Assembly (NCBI GenBank): GCA_964542875.1
Contig: CAZIWA010000093.1
Location: forward strand, 1-22,078
Direction of reading: 5' to 3'
Source of the DNA: CAZGOM01 sp964542875
GTDB taxonomy: Bacteria > Planctomycetota > Phycisphaerae > Phycisphaerales > Phycisphaeraceae
Length of the DNA: 22,078 bases
Below the pieces are notes generated by a model. It was not told the DNA's origin, searched no databases, and saw only the letters and a program-made list of their open reading frames with translations. This document shows, piece after piece, positions 14,408-22,078 of this stretch. Both the position numbers and the translations under genes were made by a program. Within the stretch, counting starts at the first letter, position 1; the number at the start of each line of letters is the position of its first letter.

Positions 14408-14926
14408 ATGAGCATGAGACAAGTCGGAAATGCGTATTTGGCGGACACGGCACGGGTGATGGGCGATGTGGTGCTGGCCCCCGGCGTGAGCGTGTGGTAC
14501 GGCGTGGTGATCCGCGGCGATGTGGCCAGGATCATCATCGGCGAGGGGAGCAATGTCCAGGATAACGCGGTGATTCACTGCGATTTCGGGTACCCCAACG
14601 TGATCGGGAAAGATGTCTCCATTGGGCATGGCGCGGTGTGCCATGGGGAATCCATTGGTGACGGGACGTTGATTGGGATGGGGGCCAAGCTGCTGGGGCA
14701 CTCAAAGATCGGCGCGGGGTGCATTGTGGCCGCTGGCGCGGTGGTGCCGCCTGGGTTGGTGGTGCCTGACGGGATGCTGGTGATGGGCGTGCCGGGGAAG
14801 GTGATCCGCCCGGTGAATGATGAGGAGAAGAAGTATTTGCAGGTGATTCCTGCGCGGTACCGGGAGCTTTCGGTGGTTCATGCGACGAAGCATACGGATC
14901 CGAGGGTGAAGCCGTATGCGGGGTGA
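14408..14926 (+). CDS. Gamma-carbonic anhydrase family protein (left-handed beta-helix)
   Basis: 172 residues, ATG at 14408; a second in-frame ATG two codons later is equally possible, and no clear ribosome site is seen. Successive hexapeptide turns such as VVLAPGVSVWYGVVIRGD, IIIGEGSNVQDNAVIH, VSIGHGAVCHG and LIGMGAKLLGHSKIG build a left-handed beta-helix, and a C-terminal helix follows (EEKKYLQVIPARYREL). The three zinc ligands of gamma-class enzymes are in place: His57, His74 and His79, with the conserved RGD at 36-38 and Gln51/Asp52. Length equals the usual 170-185 residues. Members of this YrdA/PaaY-like group bind zinc or similar metals as trimers, and only some hydrate CO2, so enzyme activity is not assured. 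It follows the toxin-antitoxin pair by 39 bases but is probably unrelated to it. Confidence 0.92.
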   Translation: MSMRQVGNAYLADTARVMGDVVLAPGVSVWYGVVIRGDVARIIIGEGSNVQDNAVIHCDFGYPNVIGKDVSIGHGAVCHGESIGDGTLIGMGAKLLGHSKIGAGCIVAAGAVVPPGLVVPDGMLVMGVPGKVIRPVNDEEKKYLQVIPARYRELSVVHATKHTDPRVKPYAG

Positions 14927-15164
14927 AGAAGAAAGGTAAAAGGGATAGGGGACAAGGGAAAAGGCGGAGTGGTTTGGAGGCGAGAGGGTGGTTGATGCGT
15001 TCTCGGGAGGTCGGGGTGTTGCCTGAAGTCCGTCGCTGGCGCTTGTGTCTAACGATTGATTGGCGATTGAAGGTTTTGGGGATTTCGGGGATGGGTTCGC
15101 CATGGGGGCGGCGGGGTTACTACAATCTTGGGCTTGCCATTCCTTTCAACAGAGGCCCACGACC

Positions 15165-18100
15165 ATGACTCAAGCCACACCCAGTTCTGATTCGAATAAG
15201 CCCGCAGACAGCCAGGGGCAGCCAGTGAAGAAAAAGTCGCTGGCGAAGAAGATCTTGATTGGCCTGGGGGTGCTGGTGGGGGTGGTGGTGCTGTTTGTGC
15301 TGCTGCTGCCGACGCTGCTGAGCACGGGGATGGGGAAGAATTTCATTCTGGGGTATGTGAATGATGCGATCTCCGGCAAGGTGGAGGTGGACTCCATCAG
15401 CCTGGGGTGGTTTTCAGGGCAGTCGGTGCATGGCGTGAAGGTGCTTGATCCGTCAGGCCAGGTGGTGGCGACGGTGGCGAAGATCGATATGCCGTCTGTC
15501 CGCCCGACTACGTTTTTGAACATGGCCAATGACCTGGGCACGATCACGATCGACAAGCCTGAGCTGAACGTGGTGAAGAACGCGGATGGGTCGACAAACA
15601 TCGCCGCTGCGTTTGCGCCAAAGACGACGAGCGCGAGTTCTTCGGGCTCGGGTTCGTCGAGCGGTTCGAGCGGGGCGACGAAGATCGTCGGGCCGCGCGG
15701 GGTGATCCAGGTGAATGCCCTGGCGGTGACGGCCAAGGGTTTTGCGCCTCAAACGGCGGCGGTGAATGTGTCGACGCTGACGGTCGACGCCAAGGACCTG
15801 GGCAAACTGGGCTTGAAGCTCAGCGGTGATGCGACCTACGGCTCGGACAAGGGCCTGCTGGGCGCGGATCTGACTGTGAACGGTTTGATTACGCCCGCAG
15901 GCGATCTTGCGCCTGAGGCGGCGAAGGTGGTGGGCACGGTGGACGTGCGCAAACTGCCGGTGGCGGTGGCCGATGCGCTGGCGAACCAGAACGGGCTGCT
16001 GGTTTCCGTGCTGGGCAAGGAACTGAATATCGCCCTCAAAGCGGACATCTCCCAGAAGGAAGGGGAGGCGACGCTCAGGGCCGATTCCGAAGCGCTGACT
16101 GTGGATATCACCATTGCCAAGCAGGGCGACAGCTTTGCGCTGGGCAAAGGCACCAACAATGTGAAGCTTGCGCTTCGCAAAGGCCCGATCAACGACGTTT
16201 TGAAGAAGAACCAGGCTCCGGCGACGCTGGAGAAGGACATCGATGTCGTTTTGAAGCTGGACTCGCTTTCGCTGCCGATGACGGGCGGGGCGGTGGACAT
16301 CAATAAGCTGAAACTTGCAGCGGTGCTGACGGCGACGGATGCGGTGCTGAACATTCCGACGAACAACATCGGGAAGTTTGAGTGGAAGGGCACCCGGCTG
16401 GTGGTGGATATTCCCGAAGCGCTGGAAAAGGAAGCCAAGGTCACGCTGACGGGTGGATCGGCCACCACAGGCGGGGTGAACCTTTTGGCGACGGCGCGGA
16501 CGCTGACGACGACCCCGGTGATCGGGCTGGACTTGAAGGTGGACAACATCCCCATCAACGTGGTGGATACACTGGCGGCCCAGGAAGGGAAGCTGGTTGG
16601 CCTGCTGGGCGAGAAGCTGGAATTGGTCCGGGTGCAGGCGGCGCTCAATGCGGATAAGCAAGGCAGCGCCTCGCTGGAGATCAAATCCGGCAACCTCAAC
16701 GGCGGCGTGCATACGAACATCAAACCCGACGGCGTGACGCTGGCCTCCAATGAGAAAAACACCATCAGCCTGGTGATGAGCCCCGCGGCGTTTGCAAAGT
16801 TCAGCGGGCCTTCTGCGCCGATGACACTCAAGCAGCCGCTGACGGTGGATTTGATCGTTAAGACGCTGAATCTGCCGATGAAAGATGGCAGCCCGGTGAC
16901 CGACAAGCTGGCGCTGGATGCGGATCTTGTGCTGGGCGATATCGCCGCGGAGATCCCCGGAAAACCTGCGATCAACTGGGCCAAGACGACGGTTTCGGCC
17001 AAGACGGCGGCGCTGGGCGAGGCCGTGAACGTGACCGTACTGGGCGGCTCTCCCACGACCGGGAAGCTGGATGTGAAGGTTGCGGTGACCAAGCCCATGC
17101 TGGATGCACGCACAGTGGCGGCACAGGGTGAGCTGACGCAGTTCCCCGTGGCTCTGGCCGATGCGCTGGCGCTGCAGGAAGGCAAGCTGGTGGCGCTGCT
17201 GGGCGACACGCTGGAGCTGGTCCGGGTGGAAGCTGCGCTGGATGCAAACCAGCAGGGCAAGGCGCTGCTGGCGATCAAGTCCGCGAACCTCAACGGCGGG
17301 ATCGGCGCTTTGATGAAGGCCGATGCCGTGGTGCTGGACGGCGGGCAGAAAAATGAGATCAAGCTGGTGATGAGCCCCGCGGCTTTCGCGAAGTTCATGG
17401 GCCCTTCGCCTTCGATGACGCTGACGGCGCCGCTGACGGTGGACGTGGGCGTGAAGACTTTTACGTTGCCGATGAAGGATGGCAGCCCGACGATCGAAAA
17501 ACTGGCGATGGATATGGAGCTGGTGCTGGGCGACGTGGCGGCACAGGTGCCGGGCAAGCCCGCGATCAACTGGGCGAAGACGACGGTGGCGGTGAAGACC
17601 GCAGCGCTGGGGGAATCCGTTTCCGCGAAGGTGCAGGGCGGTTCGGCCAGCACCGGGAAACTGGATGCCAAGGCGGATGTGACCAAGCCGATGCTTGAGA
17701 CGCGCACGGTGCATGCCGAAGGTGATCTGACGGCGTTCCCGGTGGCGATGGCGGACGCTTTCGCTGCACAGGACGGCAAGCTCGTGTCGTTGCTCGGGCA
17801 GACGATCAAGTCTTTGAAGTTCGGGGCGGATGTGGTGCCGGGCAAGCCGATCCGGGCGACGGTGGACCTGGCCGCGGATCAGATGGAAGCCAAGCTGGGC
17901 GTGACCGTGGACACCACGGCGATGTTGGCGACGATCGATTCGGGCAACTATGCGAAGCTGACCTTGACGCCGGCGGCGGCGGGCAAGCTGATGCCGGCCG
18001 ACCCGGCCAAGACGCAGCGTTTTGAGCTGGTGGAACCGGTGGAATTGCGGCTGGACCTGGCCAAGGTGCAGGTGGGCTGGAAGGAAACCAAGGGCAAGCA

Positions 18101-18196
18101 GGCCGCAGCAACCCCTGTGGCGGCGGTGAAGACCACGGCGACGGACGCGACGGTGCTGGGGCTGGACACGGCCCGGACGGCGTTTGATATCAAGGT
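15165..18196 (+). CDS. Giant AsmA/TamB-like repeat protein, N-terminal part (interrupted by assembly gap)
   Basis: ATG at 15165 with AGAGG nine bases before it; the frame extends upstream without a better start. Residues 1-28 are polar and Lys-rich, and 29-52 form one membrane helix. Then 'STGMGKNFILGYVNDAISGKVEVDSISLGWFSGQSV' and 'VKVLDPSGQVVA' match the AsmA-type opening of membrane-anchored, beta-rich proteins that face the periplasm. A Ser/Gly linker lies near 155-170. From about residue 258 a roughly 198-residue unit recurs, each starting 'P-V-A-x-A-D-A-L-x-x-Q-x-G-x-L-x-x-L-G' and carrying 'SPAAFAKF' and 'LPMKDGSP'. The gap at 18197 breaks the frame; the rest is at 18297-19639 and the joined protein has about 1439 residues. 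AsmA-like proteins affect outer-membrane or lipid transport, but no function is proven here. A TACAAT at 15121-15126 could be its -10 box. Confidence 0.85.
15939..17720 (+). repeat. In-gene tandem repeats, 594-bp period
   Basis: Matching landmarks recur at exact 594-base spacing: the CAG of the 'QxG' motif at 15987, 16581, 17175 and 17769; TGATGAGCCCC at 16774 and 17368; ATCAACTGGG at 16971 and 17565. Units 2 and 3 are very similar. Unit 1 is more divergent, the fourth begins near 17721 and drifts after some 40 residues, and a fifth, looser copy follows the assembly gap. Confidence 0.88.
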
Positions 18197-18351
18197 NNNN
18201 NNNNNNNNNNNNNNNNNNNNNNNNNNNNNNNNNNNNNNNNNNNNNNNNNNNNNNNNNNNNNNNNNNNNNNNNNNNNNNNNNNNNNNNNNNNNNNNNCGGA
18301 CGCGACGGTGCTGGGGCTGGACACGGCCCGGACGGCGTTTGATATCAAGGT
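18142..18351. repeat. 55-bp direct repeat flanking the second N gap (assembly artefact)
   Basis: Bases 18142-18196 and 18297-18351 are identical around exactly 100 N. The overlap length equals that at the first gap. Removing 155 bases (N run plus one copy) puts both sides of the AsmA-like gene into the same frame. Confidence 0.93.
18197..18296. other. Assembly gap (100 N)
   Basis: A run of exactly 100 N inside the AsmA-like gene. It shifts the apparent frame but probably represents no missing sequence. Confidence 0.98.
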
Positions 18352-19639
18352 TTCGCACGACAAGGGCAACGTGAAGATGACCCGGACGGGCGAGACGATG
18401 AAACTGGGCGCGGGCGCGTACCAGATCAAATCCGCCAACCCGGCGAAGGAAATCACCATCGAAGGGAAGTCCGCGGTGCAGGCGGTCAAGAGCGGGGCGA
18501 CCATCGGTGCGGGTGAGGTGAAGGTTGAAAAGCTCTCGGTGCAGAACCTGCCTTTTGAGGGGTTTGCGCCGGTGACGAAGAACTTCGATGTGGATGCAAG
18601 GCTCTCGGGCAAAAACATCCCGGTGGAGTTTGTCGATACGTACATGGGCAAGGCCGGGCAGTATTCAAACCTGCTGGGCTCCGACCTGGATTTTGGCGCG
18701 GGGCTCACCAGGATGCATCTGGACGGCACGGGACTGGGCGAAATGACCGGCCCGCTGGATGCGCAGATGACCACACGGCTGGCCGGCAAGACCGTGGCCA
18801 CCGCAGACCTGGCAGGCGACCTGAAGGCCGGCTGGCTGACCACCAACAAGGACAATGTGGTGACCTTCATGGTGACCCCGGAAATCTCCAAGCAGTTTTT
18901 GGAAAAGATCGCGCCGTTCATCCAGGCGGTGGCGGGCGAAAAGCCGTCGGCGGTGTCTCTGGCCAAGGGGTATAAGCTGCCCCTGGCGCCCTTTGAGATG
19001 AAGGGGCTCACGGGCACGCTCAATGCGGACCTGGGCACGCTGAAGCTGATGAAAGGCGGCCTGCTGACGAGCGTGTTCAGCACGTTGGCCAAGTACTACT
19101 CGCCGGCGCAGAAGCTGGTGGATTCGGATTACTCCGCGGCGTTCTCGCCTGTGGCGGTGGCCATGGCGGGCGGCAAGGCCAACTACAAGGACCTGAACAT
19201 GGGCATGGGCCCGGTGCAGATGTCGTTTGAAGGCGATGTGGACTATGTGACCAACGACATCCACAGCATGACCATGCACATCAAGGCGGATACGTTCAAA
19301 GACGTCAAACAATTGGCCAATGTGCTTAAGCCCGGCGAGACCGTGAAGGTGAAGGTAACCGGCAAGCTGAATCAGCCGAAACTGGACTTGAACGACTTGA
19401 TCCTCTTTGGCGGCAAGGCCGCTGCGAGCAACCTGCTCAAGGGTGAAACCGGCGAGAAGGTGAACAGCATCCTGGATGCCCTGCAGGGCAAGGAAAAGGA
19501 GCCGGCCGCTACGGAACCCAAGAAGGATGACGCCAAGAAAGAAGAGAAGAAAGACGATGTGAAGGACCTGATCAATGAAGGGTTCAACATTTTCGGGAAG
19601 AAGAAGGAGCCCGCAGCGACGCAGCCTGCCAAGAAGTGA
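18297..19639 (+). CDS. Giant AsmA/TamB-like repeat protein, C-terminal part
   Basis: This continues the gene beginning at 15165; its codons run from 18299 in the frame obtained after deleting the duplicated 155 bases (DATVLGLDTARTAFDIK is encoded on both sides of the gap). An ATG-less frame start here would be wrong: a gene caller might pick an internal start near 18308. It holds a fifth, diverged copy of the repeat (NIPVEFVDTYMGKAGQYSNLLG; FMVTPEISKQFLEKI), then an AsmA-like C-terminal module (MGPVQMSFEGDVDYVTNDI; MHIKADTFKDVKQLANVLK; VKVTGKLNQPKL). The last 60 residues are a highly charged Lys/Glu/Asp/Ala tail. Stop at 19637-19639. I see no strong terminator in the following 200 bases. Confidence 0.83.
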
Positions 19640-19842
19640 GAGTGGCTCAGGGTAAAAGCGTTTACCGATTTCTCACCTGTCCGGATTGCCGGGAGACGGG
19701 TTATCGGGTGTCCATGAGTTGCTCCAAGGGAATTCGCGCATGATTGGGCCGTGACCTGGGCCGGCATGGGCTTGGGGCTGATGAAATCAAGACGCTCTGT
19801 GGTGATGCATGTCACTTAGGGCGAACTGAACAGGAGAATCTC

Positions 19843-20895
19843 ATGACGTCGATGACGCTTGCGGTGGTGACCCGGTTTGGCGGGCCTGAGGTAATCGAGA
19901 TCAAGCGGCAGCCTGTGCCGGTCCCGGGGCCGGGGCAGGTGGTGGTCCGGCTGACGAGCGTGGGGATGAACCAGGCCGATGTGATGGGCCGCAAGGGGCT
20001 TTACAAGCTTTCGACCGGCGAACCGGCGTTTGTGCCGGGCATCGAAGGTGGCGGGCGTGTGGAGGCCGTCGGCGCGGGGGTGAGTGAAGTCAAAGTGGGG
20101 CAACGGGTGATCCTGACGCCCGGGACGCCCAAGCGAAAGCCGGGGAGCGAGGGTGTGGCCCCGTATCTGGGTGGGACGTACCGGACCCATTATTTGTGTG
20201 ATGCCGCGCATGTGCTGCCGGTGCCCGACGGGGTGCCTCAAGAGCTGACCGGGGCGCTGTGGCTGGCGTTTTTGACGGCCTGGGGCTGCCTTGTGTGGAA
20301 GCAGGGGCTGCGGGCGGGACAGTATGTCGGTTTGCCGGCGTGCTCCAGCAGCGTGGCGATCGCGGCGGCGCAGATTGTGCGCGATGCGGGGGCGGTTCCG
20401 ATCGGTCTGACGACCAGCCCGGGAAAAGTGCCCGTGATGAAAGAGATGCTGCCGGGGCTGTTTGAGCATTACGTGGTGACGCATGAAGGGGGCAAGATGC
20501 TGCCATGGCACCGGGAGATGAAGGAAGTCACCGGCGGGAAGGGTGTGGACGTATTTTTCGATCCCGTGGCGGCAGGGGAGTACCTGAGCGCGGAAGTCCG
20601 GTCGCTGGCGCAGTTTGGGACGGTGTGGGTGTATGGGCTGCTGGGCAAGCCGGATGTGGTGGATGTGCAGCCGCTGATTCGCAAATACGCGGGAATCCGA
20701 GGTTGGCTGCTGACGGAACTGCAGGAAGCGGGGCCGGAGGTGTGGCGGCCGGCATGCGAGATGATCCTGAAGAAAGCGGCGCAGGGGGCGTGGAAGATGC
20801 CGGTGGCGGGGAAGTTTGCGCTGGAAGATGCGGGAAAAGCACAGGTGGAGATGGAAAAGGGCGGGCATGTCGGGAAGTTTGTGATTGTGCCGTAA
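19843..20895 (+). CDS. Zinc-independent MDR oxidoreductase (quinone/enoyl reductase-like)
   Basis: 350 residues from the ATG at 19843, which has AGGAGA about five bases upstream; a longer frame from 19744 lacks this. The start 'AVVTRFGGPEVIEIKRQPVPVPGPGQVVVRL' and 'VGMNQADVMGRKG' are typical of the quinone oxidoreductase branch of medium-chain dehydrogenase/reductases. PGIEGGGRVEAVGAGV (65-80) and VKVGQRV follow. The catalytic-zinc Cys and the four-Cys structural lobe are absent. The NADPH-binding loop normally reads GASGGVG; here it is PACSSSVAIAAAQIVRDAGA (165-184), a Ser-rich variant. GKGVDVFFDPVAAGEYL and GTVWVYGLLG fit the cofactor fold. It probably reduces an alkene or quinone with NAD(P)H; the substrate is unknown. 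It stands 203 bases after the AsmA-like gene and is likely transcribed alone. Confidence 0.9.
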   Translation: MTSMTLAVVTRFGGPEVIEIKRQPVPVPGPGQVVVRLTSVGMNQADVMGRKGLYKLSTGEPAFVPGIEGGGRVEAVGAGVSEVKVGQRVILTPGTPKRKPGSEGVAPYLGGTYRTHYLCDAAHVLPVPDGVPQELTGALWLAFLTAWGCLVWKQGLRAGQYVGLPACSSSVAIAAAQIVRDAGAVPIGLTTSPGKVPVMKEMLPGLFEHYVVTHEGGKMLPWHREMKEVTGGKGVDVFFDPVAAGEYLSAEVRSLAQFGTVWVYGLLGKPDVVDVQPLIRKYAGIRGWLLTELQEAGPEVWRPACEMILKKAAQGAWKMPVAGKFALEDAGKAQVEMEKGGHVGKFVIVP

Positions 20896-21140
20896 CTGTG
20901 GAGGGGAAGAGGTGATAGAGGCTGGACCGGTTTGTGGTGACGCTTTGCCGGTGGTTGAGGTGTTGGTGGGTCAGTTGCGCGGCGTGGCGGGCCTCGCGGA
21001 CGAGGCCGCGGCCGGCTTGAGAATCATTGCGATGGGTATAAGTCCAGACTTGCCCACACCTTCGGATTCTGCGGTATATTGGGCGGTGACGGGGGAGGGT
21101 TGAGACGAGCCTATCTCTTTTTTGGTGATACGATAACTGC

Positions 21141-22078
21141 ATGAACCTTCGGGCGAAGCTTCTGTTTTTGATTGTCGGCATGATGCTGCTGCTTTTGCCC
21201 GTGCTTTTCTATGTCAGTTTCAGCATCTTGAACCAGGGCTTCGGCAATGCCGAGCGGCTGGAAGTGGAACGCAACACCGGACGCGTGCTGACTTATCTGG
21301 AATTCATCGAAGACGGCATGGCCAAGCGCGCCGAGCGGTGGGTGAAGACCGACTCTTTCCGGACGCTGGTGGCCAACAATCCCGGGCCGTTTGAGCAGGA
21401 ACTGGCTTCGCCTTCGTACATGATCGACACCATGGTGGATGTGATCGTGATGGTGGACCGGGAGGGGATCGTCAAATACCACACTCAACTGGACGCCAAC
21501 CGGAACACCCGGATCGGAGCGCCAGAAGGGATTGTGCAGCAGATTGAAAGCTCCAAGGCCAAGTACAGGAACTCCAGCAACCGGCGGGGGCTGATGGTGG
21601 TGGGGGACCGGATTCTGCTGATGGGGTGGGCGCCGATCGGGGTGATCACCAACGAAGGGGCTGAGCCGGCGGGGTATCTGTTCCTGGGCCGGTGGTATGA
21701 CGATACGACGATCGGGCCGCGGGTGGCCAAGATCACGCAGATGGAGATGTCGATCCTGCCGCTGCCGGTGGCTGAGACGCAAAAGGCGTCTCAGGCTGTG
21801 GTGGTGGCCGCCAAGCAGCGTTCGACGCAGGAAGAAGTGGTTTACGACCCGACGCCCAACGGCGTTCGCGGAAGCCGGTTGCTTCGGGACTTTAAGGGAA
21901 GCCAGGAAGTCATTCTGCAGGTGGTCGGCAAGCGGATGATTTTGAACTCCGGGCATGATGCGGTCACGAATCTGACGTATTCGCTCATGCTGCTGGCATT
22001 TGTGTTCAGCCTGGTACTGCTGCTGGCGGTGGAATGGGGCGTGCTGGGACGGCTGACCCGGCTGCGCGAGCAGGTGGG
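21141..22078 (+). CDS. Membrane sensor with CHASE4-like periplasmic domain (3' end beyond window)
   Basis: 312 codons are visible from the ATG at 21141 and the frame is open to the window edge. Residues 8-30 form a membrane helix (LFLIVGMMLLLLPVLFYVSF), about 31-275 an extracytoplasmic domain, and about 277-302 a second helix, followed by the first residues of what looks like a HAMP linker (LGRLTRLREQV). The extracytoplasmic part has the CHASE4 look: an N-terminal long helix with RLEVERNTGRVLTYLEFIEDGMAKRAERWV, then a sheet with VIVMVDREGIVKYHTQLD. CHASE4 sensors usually end in a histidine kinase, a GGDEF/EAL or a cyclase module; which applies here lies outside the window. The ribosome site is weak; TATATT at 21075-21080 may be its -10 box. 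Confidence 0.78.
   Translation, partial: MNLRAKLLFLIVGMMLLLLPVLFYVSFSILNQGFGNAERLEVERNTGRVLTYLEFIEDGMAKRAERWVKTDSFRTLVANNPGPFEQELASPSYMIDTMVDVIVMVDREGIVKYHTQLDANRNTRIGAPEGIVQQIESSKAKYRNSSNRRGLMVVGDRILLMGWAPIGVITNEGAEPAGYLFLGRWYDDTTIGPRVAKITQMEMSILPLPVAETQKASQAVVVAAKQRSTQEEVVYDPTPNGVRGSRLLRDFKGSQEVILQVVGKRMILNSGHDAVTNLTYSLMLLAFVFSLVLLLAVEWGVLGRLTRLREQV

Noticed and set aside
15453..17845. Two very long minus-strand frames (753 and 669 codons) within the AsmA-like gene
   Set aside because: They are His/Arg-rich or Ser/Pro-rich shadows in a GC-rich repetitive gene; the plus-strand frame has a start, a membrane helix and conserved repeats.
15165..19639. AsmA-like gene as a true pseudogene or programmed frameshift
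   Set aside because: The frame change coincides exactly with a 100-N run and a 55-bp duplication, and disappears when the duplicate is removed.
20990..21007. Hairpin GGCCTCG-CGGA-CGAGGCC after the oxidoreductase gene as a terminator
   Set aside because: The 7-bp stem has no T-run after it and lies about 95 bases beyond the stop, so it is not convincing.
20885..21103. A 72-codon plus-strand frame between the oxidoreductase and the CHASE4 sensor
   Set aside because: It overlaps the end of the previous gene, has a weak start and no motif; better read as intergenic.
1..22078. CRISPR arrays, tRNA or rRNA genes, insertion sequences
   Set aside because: I saw no regularly spaced short repeats, no tRNA or rRNA signatures and no transposase-like frame; the only direct repeats are the contig overlaps, the 12-bp tandem and the in-gene 594-bp units.

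Overview
The window looks like a chromosomal segment of a Gram-negative-type bacterium, most probably a planctomycete (Phycisphaerae-like). That guess rests on oversized pseudopilins, an ECF sigma factor next to a prepilin-like membrane protein, a very large repetitive AsmA-like protein, and fairly high GC. It is inference from gene style; there is no rRNA or other marker here.

Left part (1-8609, all minus strand): a type II secretion / type IV pilus-like operon read right to left in the textbook gsp order E-F-G-H-I-J-K. It holds the ATPase GspE, the inner-membrane platform GspF, then five tightly packed prepilin-like genes, the last running off the left edge. Several junctions overlap by 1-4 bases. 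A 12-bp perfect hairpin separates gspF from the pseudopilins. The pseudopilins are all larger than the usual family members. The GspG-like one lacks Glu at +5 and carries a tail resembling a CBM5/12 carbohydrate-binding module.

Middle (9445-13406, minus strand): a heparinase II/III-like protein, an ECF sigma factor and a putative membrane-bound anti-sigma partner, closed by an intrinsic terminator. The partner's membrane and C-terminal part looks like a prepilin of the DUF1559 / H-X9-DG type without a processing site. About 0.6 kb of apparently non-coding DNA separates this group from gspE.

Right part (13533-22078, plus strand): a more AT-rich HigBA-type toxin-antitoxin pair with a palindromic operator over its -10 box, a gamma-carbonic anhydrase-like protein, a giant AsmA-like protein with repeats in exact 594-bp register, a zinc-independent MDR oxidoreductase, and the start of a CHASE4-type membrane sensor cut by the right edge.

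Two runs of 100 N (8650-8749 and 18197-18296) are each flanked by an identical 55-bp sequence. These look like unmerged contig overlaps. Collapsing the second one (155 bases) puts the two halves of the AsmA-like gene back into one frame of about 1439 codons, so its apparent break is very probably an assembly artefact.
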